From NCBI GenBank assembly GCA_028554755.1, contig JAPTOF010000001.1:38893501-38957500 (forward strand): a DNA stretch of 64,000 nucleotides, read 5' to 3'. Positions 35,184 to 48,024 of this stretch are shown here, in pieces (the first letter of the stretch is position 1; the number at the start of each line of letters is the position of its first letter). The position numbers and the translations under genes were made by a program. The DNA comes from Cordia subcordata (lineage: Eukaryota > Streptophyta > Magnoliopsida > Boraginales > Cordiaceae). The notes below the pieces were generated by a model that was given only the letters and a program-made list of their open reading frames with translations, ran no database searches and had not been told where the DNA came from.

Positions 35184-35390
35184 AGGCCTGTTCGTATTGG
35201 TTTTCTCTTAAAATTTTTTTAAAAAATATTTATTGAGATTTTTGTAATAATTATTTGATTAGACTTCCAAAAAAGTTAAAAATTAAAAATTTTTTTTTTG
35301 TTAAAAGTCAGAATTTTTAATTTATTAAAAAAATATTTTCTTAAAAAATTGTTAAAAAATATTTTTAAAAAAAATCAATTCAAACGAGTT
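35184..35390. mobile_element. Diverged Tourist-like foldback element
   Basis: The left end GGCCTGTTCGTATTGG and the right end, read inward, AAACTCGTTTGAATTG resemble the ends of the 10632-10857 element. The interior is an A/T hairpin with TTAAAAATT-type arms. Boundaries are approximate and no target duplication was confirmed. Confidence 0.5.
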
Positions 35391-35399
35391 TATACAGTT

Positions 35400-38027
35400 G
35401 TTGTTGATTTTGTACTTGATATTTTATTATTTAATATCCCAAAAAATACCGATTATATTATATATATGTATGCATATGTATATAGTCAAGAAAGGTTGTC
35501 GTTTGACAAATTTGTTGGTGTAATAGATGCATGAACACGGTGTTTTATTATGTATTCCAGTTGTAGTTTTGAAGTCTATTTATGAAATATTTGTATTTTC
35601 TTATTTATTTAATCATTAATTAATACTTTTGTTTTGAAATTCTTGCTCATTGGTAGTCGAAGATATAGGTTTTGAGTAATGAGGAATGTTTGTCCACAAG
35701 TTTACTGATTATTATAATCCTTCTAATCTCAAGTTAGTCATCATTTCAGATCTATACGTATTTAATGAAAATTTTATATATTAAATTAGTTCGTTTTTTT
35801 ATAATACAAGGCAACAAATGAAGGTATTACAAAAACTATTTTCGATGAGCTTAAGGTAAGTAACAATTTTGGTTTCAATCATATTAGTCAAGTAACTAAG
35901 AAGTTTCTTGACAATGAATTTAGAAATTACTAAACAAAAAGGAAAAAGATGGACTGTGGCTGATATTTTAATATCTTCAAGTGTCATGCACACTCAACTG
36001 AAAAAATAAATATAAAAAATAAAGTGTCACTCGGTGAACCAAAGGTGTCATTTCCTGCCTTCAATCTCAATCTAATCTAACTTTAAAAAGATTGACACCT
36101 TCTTCTTTTTTTTTTTTTAATTTTATTGAAACAATATCACATGTTGTCTTTTTCGACTATGTCATCGACTCTACTTTTATTTATTCATATCTTATCTCTT
36201 TATTTTTCTAATGTGCATAATTGATTTTCTTAGCGTGAATAAAATTAGCCAATTAAAATGAAGCAATTTAAATAAATTATTAATATCAAAACTTATCAAT
36301 AAAATTATAACGCCAATAAGGAATCAAATTTCCTTTCTAAAAGCATTATGGTATTGTTTCTCTCGAGTAGATTAAACTTCACTCGGAGGTGAATAATTAT
36401 CACATTTTAAAAAAAAAACATCACTTTCACTTTTTACCATGCTAAGATCAATGAAACCAATCCCTTTAGCTATTTGATAATAATTTTCTTGCTATCCCAC
36501 TGGGAGAAAAGGCTTATAAGTTAAGGCATTAGTTGACGACAGATTGTAAATCGATAGAATATGCTAAAGCTACCACCGCTTCATCAATTAGCTAGCACTT
36601 GTTTGTACGTACAAGATTGAATGATCCCAAAGATATTTAGTGATATACATGCAAGTTGTCTTTTTGGTCAAATTAAACAAGCTTCTGCGTCAAAGATCTT
36701 TTAGACAACCTGCGAAACTTCAGCGCTAGCCAACTCACAGGATGCACACTGTTGCGTGGTGACTTTTTCCAGGTGGTCAAGTCTAATAAGGCACCACCGT
36801 CATACAGTGATGATTTTTTCGATGGAGGTAATGTCGGGAGTTAAAAAGGTAATTACTATAAAAGATGTGACTCCTTGAATATTATTTTTTAAAATTCATT
36901 TAAATTCTCAAAGGATAAATAAAATTTATAATTCGTCAATTAATTTGTGCAGTTAGTTGTTTCTCTTTAAATGTGCCTAATTAGGAGTCCCGTTGTGCCG
37001 CTATTAGTTTTTTGCATTCTTCCACCTAGTCTATTGTTGCATACTTTATCCCTAATTCAATAAAAAAGAACTTGAGAATCATATACATTTTCTAAACTAT
37101 AAACAATAAAATATCATTTTATATCAAAATATTGCACGTTAAGAATATCAAAATATTACAAACCAATAAACTTTTAGATAGAATAGTAGTCAATAGGGAG
37201 AAAACTAGTTTGCAGTATTAATTCAAATTGCTCATTTGGAAAATATTGTTTAATTACCTATAAATTGCGCCGCTATTAGTTCTCGATTGGAGAAAATTAA
37301 ACAGCTAGAAATCTGCTCCGGCATTATGTTTTGGGATCATTTTATAACATTTTGGGCAAAAGTTCAATAATTATGAACTGTATGTATTATTTTATTACAA
37401 TATATTAATAATTATAATCATATGCTCTTACTCAGACTCTTCCCCCGCATTATTATATAGCCAAAAGATTAATTTTTTCGACCAATCTTGATTAATATAA
37501 TGTCTAACTAAATTAGGCTGTACTATTTCATGAGTACATAACAAGTCAAGACAAACAACATGATAATTATAACTTAAAAAAGTTTCTTAAAAAACACTTT
37601 TTATGATAAAAAGTAGTGAGAAATCTTACCAACATTAAAATAAAAAATTTAATAATTGTGAACTACATATATTTTTTTATTATAAAATATTAATAACTTA
37701 CAATAATTCGATTTCACTCGTAACTTAACCCTAACTTCCCATGCAATATATGGACGTCAAAGGGCAGATTTGTCATGTGAAAGATTGGCAAAATTTGCTT
37801 ATGATTGCAATTATTTCGTGATCGCTAAGGGTGCTCTTTATTTACCCCAAAGAAAAAAAAATAAAACGAAAAGGTTGCTCTCTTGTGCCATTTTTGTCTT
37901 GGTTATGAGCGATGAGCTTAAAGTTAATGTCGATCGATTGGGTGGAGTTTTGTTTTTGTTATTGTTTTTTTTTTTTTTGGTTTTCTTTTTTTTTTTTTTG
38001 GTTTGTTTTTTGTTTTTTTTTGGTTGA
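35400..38027. other. AT-rich spacer, no gene seen
   Basis: No supported coding frame. A segment at 37480-37590 (accaatcttgattaatataa) is a relative of the 42496-42725 tandem repeat. Poly-T runs at 37965-38020 create spurious Phe- or Lys-rich frames. Confidence 0.5.
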
Positions 38028-38145
38028 AATGGGGTCAAGGAGGCGTGGAACCAGAAGTGCTGTCTCAAATGTACACGTTTGTCATTCTGGGCAGCGGTTC
38101 GGAGGGCAGCCACTTGGCAAAGGCATTGAGGGGTTGTACAATTAG
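38028..38145. repeat. Dispersed repeat segment, related to 42732-42850
   Basis: Both segments share the order gtggaacca, gtgctgtct/gtgttgtct, atgtacacgtttg, ctgggcagcggttcg, and cttg(g)caaaggca. Together with the 37480-37590 and 42496-42725 similarity, this makes the 37.5-38.1 and 42.5-42.9 kb intervals diverged paralogous blocks in the same orientation. Confidence 0.65.
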
Positions 38146-38269
38146 TAGACTCACATTATACGTCAAGGCAGTATTGGTCCCTAATTTTAGCAAAAAAACA
38201 GAGAAGATAAAAATGTATTGCAAACTATACACTGTACCTGCAAAAGCACTTAGTATGATGTATTAGATT

Positions 38270-38830
38270 ATTTATTTAATGTTCACAAATTATTTGTCCA
38301 GTAAAATTCACAGAAATATTTATACATAAAAATAGTCACAGATATCTATTCAGTATTCATAAGCTATTTGTTCAGTAAAATTCACATAAATATCTATACA
38401 TGAAAATAGTCATTGATGTTTATTTAGAATAAAAAAATTATTTATTTAGTATTCATAAACTGTTTATCTGATAAAATTCACAAATTATCATAATATCTGT
38501 TTACAAGTGTAAAATTAACAAATATATATTTGTTACAAGTGTAAAACTAATAAACATCTATATATGAAAATAGTCACAAATATTTGTTTAGAATAAAAAG
38601 ACTATTTGTTCAGTATTTATAAGTTGTTTATCCAGTAAAATTCACAGATTATCACAATATCTGTTGATAAGTATAAAATTAACAAACATCTATACATAGA
38701 AACAGGCACAAATATTTGTTCAGAATAAAAGGACTATTTATTCAGTATTTATAAGTTATTTGTTCAATAAAATTTATGTTCAGTATTGATAAGCTATTTA
38801 TTTAGTACATTTACAGTCGCAAATACATGT
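38270..38830. repeat. Imperfect tandem repeat array
   Basis: The blocks tttgttcagta, ataagctatttgttcagtaaaattcaca and atacatgaaaatagtcac recur many times at irregular 60-190 bp spacing. Satellite-like, AT-rich, non-coding. Confidence 0.7.
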
Positions 38831-40950
38831 TACACTGTGCACTTATAGATGCACAATATAAGTTCTCGAAAGGTGTTACTAGTCCTTCTAGCTAGTAAGA
38901 TTAACTCCAATAAATTCCCTAAATATTTAAAACACATATATTTAGAGGATATAGGTGATTATGTATTTCAACACCTTTTCTATCCAATCCCAAAATTTGA
39001 GGAGTTGTTTCAACCAAAACTCAAAACATCTATATGTAGGGGTTTTGTTTCATTTGCAAAGCCATCCTCAAACCCTATCCCTATTAGCTGTGAGAATGCA
39101 AATGTGTAAAATAAGAGCACTATTAAAGTGAAACTGAAATAGGATTCCTCAAACTGAAAGTTTAATAAAAATGAGAGAGCTGTATAAGGGATCTTAAAAT
39201 GTAAAAAAATGACAAAAATCACTTGAATTTTAAGAAAAAATTAAGGGGATGGTTGGAGACAGCCTAAGATCTACCCCTATGACTGAGAATCTTTTATTTT
39301 ATTTTATTTTATTTTTGAAAATCTTATCCAAGTCGAGGGTTAAGAATTTTAGTTTAGGTAATTCGGGATTTTTTAAAGAATTCTTTGATCAAATTTCAGG
39401 TGTAAGATTTACAACCCAACCTGATAAAAAACTTTCTTCTTCTTCTTCCTCTCTCTCTCTCTCTCTCTCTGTCTCTTTTTGGCATAAGTCAGCTAAGAAA
39501 ATTTAGTACTTATTCGAACTTGGATAATCGTAACTCAAATACGAAGTAAACGGCAAAACCAGTTTGCTGTAATTCAAATTGTTCTCTCGAAAAACATTAT
39601 TTAATTACCTATACATACTGCAGCACCATCCAAAATTTCGGAGAATTAATTCAGTCGTGGAGTGTTTGGAAGGTAAACGAGAGATCAACTACTCTCATGT
39701 CTCTGATTCGTATCAGTCAACATAATTGAATTTTTGTGGTACCAATATTGATTAATATTATGTTTAGTTTTAATTGATCTTGATTTGTTTATGCTTGATT
39801 GATTTAGGCAATGCTTCTCCTGGTCGGGAATCGTTTCATAAGATTATGAGTGAGAGTTCAAGCAATGAAGATCCGAATTCAATTAATTGTCACCAGTTCC
39901 TTGTGTAACCTTATGTAGAATGATTGCTTATCTACTTATTTACTATCATGTGCTCTTGTTCGGAAGGTGTTTGACTTTCTTGTTTTTAAGTTGTTTATAA
40001 GTAATTGATATTTATAAGTAATTTTTTATATTTATAAGTAAATAATAAATAAGTAGAGAAGTGTTTGGATAAAATATGCTTGTAAACTTTTAATATGTCT
40101 ATTAACATATTTGTAATATATGCTTTTAAGCAGTATTATATTTGTAATATATGCTTTTAAGCAGTATTTTTTGTTAAAATGACTCAGAAAGACTATTCAC
40201 TAATTAAAGGATATAAATATAATTTTATTTTTTTATTTAGCCAATTCTCCTTGGTTATAAGCACCTACCCCCCCCCCTGCCCCTGCCTATAAGCTAACTT
40301 TACTTACTTTAAATACAATTTGTTACACAAGTAGACTTTATTTTTCTACTCATAAGTAAATTTGACCAACTTACAAATACTCCCAACCATCCTCTGGATC
40401 TAAAGATGTAAATGGATGGTAGTTGCTCAAAAGCTAACTTAATTTATTATTGTGCGGTCAGTACACACTTCTCTTTCTTAATTTTTTTTCTCGAACCCCC
40501 GCAAAAAAAAATATATATATATAAATATTTTGAAATGGCTTAGACTATTGAGAACTAATTTAAATATATTTTAAAATAACTGGAACCAAATTAAAAACAT
40601 ATTACAACAATAAGGGCTTGGTGGAATTAACCCATAAAGAAATTTAAGAACACAAATAGTTAATTGATCATATTGCTATAAAAGAAAATTAAAGAGATAA
40701 ACGATTTATTTAATCCCTTATTTTTTACCCATGGAGTCAAAGATTGAGCCTCAACCAACAGGGGGAACTCCCAGTAGGATGTCGTCCGCATATCGTGCGT
40801 AACAAATCCTTTTTAAGTAATGGGTTTTTAACGGTAAAGTTTTTTATTTTTAAAAATGCGATAAATCAGTCAATGATGCCATTAGCCTCATGTTTAGAAA
40901 ATGTTAAAAAATAATATTTTTTAGTCTCTTATCTTCGCAATTTATTTCAT
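38831..40950. other. AT-rich spacer, no gene seen
   Basis: Contains a (TC)n tract at 39440-39472, a foldback-like segment at about 39963-40390 with GGTGTTTGAC on one side and GTCAAATTTACTT-like text on the other, and a C-run at 40269-40278. No gene supported. Confidence 0.4.
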
Positions 40951-40952
40951 TA

Positions 40953-41094
40953 TTACTCTCTTATTTTACAATTAATTTGTGATACTATTACTACTAATGA
41001 CATTATTTTCTTAAAGGTATATTGTTACTCTCTTATTTTTGCAATTAATTTGTGATACTATTACTACTAACTGCATTATTTTCTTAAAGGTTTC
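40953..41094. repeat. 72-bp tandem duplication
   Basis: Copies at 40953-41024 and 41025-41094 both start ttactctcttatttt and contain aattaatttgtgatac. A second small duplication follows (about 41163-41250, 48-bp period, with agggtaaaatgcacca). Confidence 0.75.
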
Positions 41095-42495
41095 TAAATT
41101 TAGGGCTAACCGTGTTCCAAGTCATAAAGAAAAGCTATTAAATTATCACATACATACTAAAGATAAGTTAAAAAATATAGGGTAAAATGCACCAGATATA
41201 CATTCTAAAAATAAGTTAAAAAATATAGGGTAAAATGCACCAAACTTCCTTGTGGTTCATCAAAAGTACACCAAACCCCTATGTGGTAAAAAAAAATCTT
41301 ATAACCCCCTTAGTCCATAAAATTGTATTAAACCCACTATTGTAAAAAAGTCCATTATCTTTAACCATGATTGTATTAATTTAAAAAAAATTTATCCAAA
41401 TTTTCCATCTCAAAAAAGTCACAATTTGATATGGCAAATTTTCATCTCAAATTTGTCGTCTCAAACCCACTATTACCTAGTAGTATTCGCTCTTAACAAG
41501 ATTTATCATATGAAAGAGGGTGAAAAAATAAAAAAAAACTGAGTCTGAATTAAGATTTTCTGAAATGAGATGACATGGGTAGAAAATCTCTTAGAATCGG
41601 ACTCTGGGAGTCAAAAATTGACTGTGAGAATCAGATTAGAGTATTTAGATTTCTTAAATACCAAATTAGTTTAGAATCCTTGGATGTGAGACTCATTATA
41701 AGGAAAGCATCCTTCGCGACTCGAAAAGGGGAAAAGATCAATGCTATCACCATATATCACCATTAGTGTAGCTGCTGCTTTGTGAAAAAAAAAAATACGC
41801 GTTTGCAGCATTATCATCATCTTAATTTCCAAATGTAGAATAAGCCCAAAGGGAGTGAAGATTTTTTTTTAATTTTTTTTCCTTTGTCTTTTTTTTTTTT
41901 TAATGAAGCAACTTTATAATAGAGTTTGCATGCCAAAGGATAAATAGCCTCTCCCAAGAATGGCTAAGAATCTAGCCTTTCCCAAGAATTGTAAGAAGAC
42001 TTTGTTGTAATCAACAATCACATGTAGATACTCTTCTGGATGCAAAATAGTTGAAATCTAGGAAAATTTGTATTGAATTGTATTTTGAGTTCAGTGGACT
42101 TTAGAAATTTGTCTATGAAAGGAGTCTTATGTAGTAGTTGGGGAAGAGAGTTTTTAAGAGGAGTCTTGTAGAGTTTCTTTTTAAAGCTTTCTTGTTTTTC
42201 ATATTTTGTAAATACTTTTGTGTATTTTCATTACAATAAAATTTTTGAACAACTCTTCTGCTTCCAAGTTATTACTACTAACCTTTTCTTTTATTTTAAC
42301 TTTGTCAATTGTTTGTGTTTATCAGCCTAAAGGTAGACTGAATGTATATATTGTTTGATTAATTTACGTAACACTTCTCATGAACACGTCAACTGTCATG
42401 GTTAGAAAAGTTCTCAATCTTAAAAAGAACAGCGAAAAATCTTCTTCAACACCATGATTGGAGATAGTCTTATAATATAAAGAATTAGTCTTTTT

Positions 42496-42725
42496 TGGAG
42501 CCAATCTTGATTAATATAATGTCTAACTAATTTAGTTATACTTTTTACAAATACATAACAAGTTAAAAGAAAAAGGAAGAAAACATGATAATTGTTAGGT
42601 AAAAAATTAGTGGAGCCAATCTTGATTAATATAATGTCTAACTAATTTAGTTATACTTTTTACGAATACATAACAAGTTAAAAGAAAAAGGAAGAAAACA
42701 TGATAATTGTAAGTTAAAAAATTAG
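42496..42725. repeat. 115-bp tandem duplication
   Basis: Copies 42496-42610 and 42611-42725 are nearly identical (three or four differences, such as caaatac/cgaatac). A diverged single copy lies at 37480-37590, and a weaker one near 39745-39790. Confidence 0.9.
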
Positions 42726-43057
42726 TGGCTTAATTAGCAAAAAGGAGGTGTGGAACCATGAGTGTTGTCTTGATGTACACGTTTGGCTTAATCTGGGCAG
42801 CGGTTCGCAGGGCATGCACTTGCAAAGGCAGTGAGGGGGTGGGATTTCTGGATCGAATTTCGGGTGTGAAATTTACAATTCAAACCCGATGCCATAATTT
42901 GAAAGGATTTAACACTTATTTGAACTTGGATAATTATAGTTTTTGTGAATTAGTACAACATAATTTAGCAAATGGCAAAAAATGAAAAAAGTACAAAAAC
43001 CACGAATCCGAATATCCAAAACTAGAGGCGTTTTATATTTTTAATACTTGGTCGGTA

Positions 43058-44420
43058 GTTTTTTCTCTTTTTTTTAAGGCACCCAAGAATTTGAAATTCC
43101 AAAATTAGGAAGTCCAAATAATATAGTTTGCTGTAATCAAATTCGTAAATTTTAAACTTGCGATCTTTTATCAAAATAATATGTGTAGTTGGAAGCTCTG
43201 TACCATTAGTTCTTTTGGGGTAGAATAATGAAATCAAATTAATAAAATAGATTACGACTTAATTATCCGATCTAGCTAGTAGGGTGGAAGTCAAGAAAAC
43301 AGGATATTTATTTAGCAACCCAGTCTAATCAAGAGATAATTAGAAGTTAGAAGAAGAGCCAACACTGATTAAAGATTTTTTCTTGTCACCTGCATAACAA
43401 GGTTGTGCTTGGAAATTGCGTTGAAGTTAAAGCTTTAGAGATTAATGACGCTTTAACGTTAGTAATTTTGATAGCCGAATATCTTGTCGAAACCCTTGTA
43501 CTTTCATAAACTGAACGGCATTAAGTCATACAAGAACGGTAGCATTGTCTTTTTGTCCATTGCAATAACTTTAGATAAAATCACATTAATTCGTCTCAAA
43601 GTTAAATTTCGAAATGTAATATTGTGTTTTGGTACATGTTTCAAGTCGGTCAAATATAACTAATTTTTTGTAATTATATTTTGTGAAAGTTATGTGATCT
43701 ATTGGTTTCTTTAATTATTTATTTTGATGTATTTTTTCAATTTGTATGTCACTTATCTATTGGTCATCTCTAATCATATACGAGTGGTGATATAAATAAT
43801 CATTTTCTGTCTATTTCAACTATTCTAAAATTTTCAACTCCAGGGTTTTTTTTCTTTTACTTGACAAAAAGATAAAGAAAAACTTCAAGATTTTCTAGAT
43901 TCCACTTCTAGTGGATGTTTGACCCTACATTCTCTTGTTGGAGTGATCAAGTCCCACCCCGAGAATTATGATACGCAAATGTTGCCTTTTTCTTTTTTCT
44001 TTTTTCCTTTTGTCTTAAATTAATTTATGACAATTTAAGGTGTTTAATCTGTCCTGACTCGAGATGTAGCCCCTGAATTAAATCTAGCTCGTCAATCTAT
44101 ATAAATGATGTATGGGACTTGGAATAGTTCTTAACCATAACATCTCTACTATAAAATTATTTCGTACAAGCAGATTTAATTAAATCTCGAGTTAAAGAGT
44201 CATATTTAAATACTTAGCAAGAAAAAAAGGGTAGAGGGATCATGTTTAACTTTCTTATCTGATAGTGTTAAAACTGTAAATTAACCCATCCATCTTTTTT
44301 TTTTCCCTTCAAAACCATGTTGATAAAGGAGGGGTTTACACCTCAGATTGTGGAGGAGCCCAATGAATAAACTAGTACCAGATGTTTATGTTTGTAAAAA
44401 TATCATGGTATATAGTCCTC
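43058..44420. repeat. Segmental duplication, copy A
   Basis: About 1.36 kb that aligns in order with 51715-52850 plus 58427-58870. Shared landmarks are ggtggaagtcaa, atatttatttagcaaccc, gaagttaaagctttagag and aggggtttacacctcag. Copy A lacks both the Copia element and the MITE found in copy B. Confidence 0.85.
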
Positions 44421-45135
44421 CAAGATTGTAAAAATGAGAGTGACTTAAAAATTAAAAATACATAATAGAGGGAGAGCTTAACCTAACATTCTATTTTATT
44501 CCTCATCATGCAAGGTCGACAGACCAACCTTCTACAAGAGAAGATGTAAAAAATAATAATAATAATACTGTTACCCTTACAATAAAAATTTGTATAAAAT
44601 AAATAAGATAATACTTAATACCCTAATAAAACCTAACGCTAGGCATTCCTAAACCATCACAATGGAGAAGTCCTCGTAAGCGCGGAAACTTACCCGAATC
44701 TTTGAACAAACGTAAATCCGACTCTGTGCCCTTGTTAGCTAAAAAATCTGTGGTCTATTGCCTTCCTGATGTGGCTAACTCTAGCTTGAGAACTCTCCAG
44801 GAATATTTGACCAAGTTAATATATTTGACTCAAATTTAGTAATGGACATTGGGGTAAAACCCACTTGACTAACAAGTAACAAATATAATCTACAGGAACA
44901 CCTACGCAAAATTATTGTTAATTCTGAATTGAGCATTATTTTTCATCAACTAACAATCATTTTTCTAATTCTAGTTTATTTTTGACGTACTTTATCATTA
45001 TCTTTATTCAATAAAAATAACTTCCTAAACTAATTTCTATTTTTCATAATATATATTTTCATACACACACAATGTAAGTCGAAACCATCACAAATAATAT
45101 TTCAATTCTTACCTCGCAAAATTAAATAGAGTACA
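44421..45135. other. Spacer, no gene seen
   Basis: AT-rich DNA with a short (AAT)n tract at 44550-44565. No coding frame or repeat end recognised. Confidence 0.4.
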
Positions 45136-46423
45136 TGATGAGAACAGGGTCGAATTCACGGAGATTGAGAGAGTAATTTATGCTAATTGTACCAAGTAGA
45201 TTAATCAAATAAGTTGCAATTAAAAAGGAGAAATTAAATGCGAAAATTTAAAATTAATAAAGCTGTCCAAACCACTGGTTGCGCTGCGTGGGCACGCAAT
45301 TCGGCCAGAAAATAAAAAAAACGTAAATAAAAATTAAAATGACTAAAATACGCAATTTTAAATTAATGCAAGGCTGGAAAAACAGAAAATCAACGAGAAT
45401 AAAATTTAGCCTGAGGAACAATCGCAATTTCGGTCAACAAATTCGATCCTAGATGAAAAAATACTTTCAACTATTTCGATAAATCAATTATAGTTATTGG
45501 CTCGGCCTAATAACCTCATCTTTCCTTACAGAGTTGATAACAGTTTAAATCCCCTACAATTTTTCTCGCTATCGCCTTACTTATTAGACATTCTAATACC
45601 TGAATATGCCCGCAGGATCTATCTAATGGCAGCAATAAAAATCTAGAAAGACCTGATTCTAAAAGTCAATACTCTCGCGTTAATTGCTCATTTAGATTGC
45701 GTAATGACACAAGAAACCTGGTTACCACTATTTTTAGATTAATTAAATTAATCTAATTGGCTACCTATTGTCATGCAATTGAATAATCGTGCACAAAATT
45801 AAACAATTACAGAACAATATTAATTCTTGAAATACTAAATACGCAAATATCAAAATAACATGAAAAGGATAAAACAATTAGATCTCACGGAATTGATGAA
45901 CTGAATTGAAATCTTGATTAATCCTCGGCTAAAAAAGAAAGTTAGAACTTCATGTCCATGAGTGTTACCCAAAGAATGAAGAGAAATTTGCTGAATTGTC
46001 TGCTAAAATGTTGTCTGCTAAAAGTTGTCTATATGAAGTATATAAGAAAAACCCTAACCTATTTTCCTTATTGGATATGGAAACCCGGCCCACAAAAAAA
46101 TAATAAGATAAAATCCTTAAATATAATTTCCAACGAAATAAAAAGTCTTCTAAATTTAATCTATTTCCTTCCAAAAGTCCAGAAAAAATATCTTGTATCT
46201 TGGTCAACCTTGGTCAAACTCACGTAGCAAATTAATGGCATTTTTCCAAGTAACAGAGTCAACTTTGACCGTTACAAACACGTCCAAAAATCCCTTGAAT
46301 CCATATATAATGCATAACCTCCTTTTTCCAAGCATAAACATGCAAAAACACTAATTAAGGAGCATCCAATTCAAGAATTAAGCACGATTAATTATGAATT
46401 AAAAGTTTATTTAGGACTTATCA
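45136..46423 (-). mobile_element. Probable solo LTR (Ty3/Gypsy-like)
   Basis: 1288 bp bounded by TGATGAG at the left and CTTATCA at the right, so it starts TGATAAGTCC in the minus reading. Flanking 5-mers GTACA (45131-45135) and GTACT (46424-46428) differ at one base. The ends and interior style recall LTRs of large plant Gypsy elements, from memory. There is no coding sequence beside it. Class and orientation are inferred. Confidence 0.5.
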
Positions 46424-47569
46424 GTACTTCCTTAACCTTTTAATTTATGTCACATTTCATCATGTCATACCTTTTTTTCCTTGAAAAAATTTAGTCCATT
46501 TATTTTTGCTCATACAAAAAAATTACTAATCAAATTTATTTCATATATGTTTTTCTTTCCCCTTCTATATTCTTCGGTCTACTTCATTTTGATTTTTCTT
46601 TCCACACTGATTTGATTTTGCAAAAGTGTAAAACTTGTGACTAGTATAGAAAATCTGCTAAATATTAAACTTTATAAAGTACATGTATATTTTTTCTTTG
46701 AATGAATTGTAAAAATTGATTGTCATAATAAGCAAAAATATAAAAAGTGCTCATTTTTCTAATGTATTGTGCAGGTATAATATAAGACACTTTTTGTTAC
46801 ATATTACATCTTATTTTTCCACTTAGCTAATAGTGTAGATATTGTATTAATTTCTAAATGTTAAGTGAAATTTTAATAGAGATTTAAATTGAAAATAATT
46901 TATCAATCATTATGTCATTTTCATTCAAACCTTTTATTCATAGTGTTACCCAAGAAATTTATCTAGTATAAAAAATCAAATATCAAGGTTTTGATTTCTC
47001 TTCATGAATAACTAAAATGATAGATTTTGCATTTCTAACATAAACTTATGTCTAATTTAGAGGTAAAAAATAAAATTTCTTCTAGAGATGAAATATATGA
47101 CTTTCTATGTATATTTGTTATAGAATATTTATAAATATATGTTATAGTTGTTTTAACTATCATCTTTTGAAATAAAAAGCATTTAGTATTTTATTAAATG
47201 CTAATTTACTTAAGTCTCTATTTACCCTACATTTGGATTGATTCTAATCTTTTTTTTTCTTTCTAATCTCCATGTAAACTTTTATCCTTTAATTGAAAAT
47301 CACCTATTAGTTAATTTGTTCAATATTAGGTAGTAAGTGAATAATTAACTTGATCTTTATTTATCAGTTATTTTTAAAATATAATACTTTTTACAATAAA
47401 TTATTTTTAAGACCGGTTAGACTCTTACTGAGTATATATTATTATATATAAATATTTTTCTTTTAGTTTTATTATTTATTTTTAAAAATATTTTTTATTT
47501 TTTATTTCTAAAATTAATTTTATATTTTAAAGAAAAATTATCCCATACATCGCTCGGGTATATATCTAG
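46424..47569 (+). mobile_element. Helitron 3' end at 47569; 5' end not located
   Basis: The sequence before 47570 ends in a degenerate hairpin (CCC..ATC..GGG at about 47542-47557) followed by tatatat and CTAG, then T: the pattern of plant Helitron 3' termini. The stem is decayed. The left end was not found, so the start given here is only the end of the previous feature. Confidence 0.4.
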
Positions 47570-47812
47570 TTAAACATTTAAAGAAAAAATAAAAAGGAGA
47601 TAAATAAGAAGCTAGACCACCTGGAATAAGAAAAATCTTTAACTTGTAGATACCAAGTTGGAACACAAATCTAAAAAAAAAAAATTGTTAAGAAAAACAC
47701 ACAAAAAAGAATTTATAGTAACATGAAACATGGCAAGTGCAATGAGTAACTACTATATAAGATAAGATTATACATAAATTAAAATCAATCAATAAAAGTT
47801 TTCTTTTCTTGG

Positions 47813-48024
47813 TGAGTGGCGTATTTCTACGATTCCCAAATTGGGGATCACTTTTACGACAATCGTCATGTGATGAAACTTACCATGTGAAGATAGCCCA
47901 CACCCTAATGGTGAGCTATTCCCTCCACAAACACATGACAATGTGGTCACGGCAACTTTTTCCTGTTCCACTCCAAGGACTACATCACCTTCCTCTCCTC
48001 CCTCAAAAAGACACTGATTTTAGA
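47813..48024 (+). pseudogene. Histone deacetylase (RPD3/HDA1 class) N-terminal relic
   Basis: One frame reads AYFYDSQIGDHFYDNRHVMK. After a frameshift another reads HVKIAHTLMVSYSLHKHM, and after a second shift FHSKDYITFLSSL. In the same order, class I histone deacetylases have a YFYD..IG..Y......H.MK block, a RI.M.H.L...Y.LH..M block and a FHS.DY..FL block. About 70 codons are covered. Two frameshifts and a stop within 210 bp mean it cannot encode the enzyme. No introns or flanking exons were seen, so it may be a captured or retro-copied fragment. Confidence 0.6.

Noticed and set aside
37770..38113. Phe-rich and Lys-rich frames on both strands
   Set aside because: They are produced by poly-T runs with no conserved content.
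38270..38830. CRISPR-like array
   Set aside because: Spacing is irregular, repeats are imperfect and AT-rich, and the context is a plant nuclear genome.
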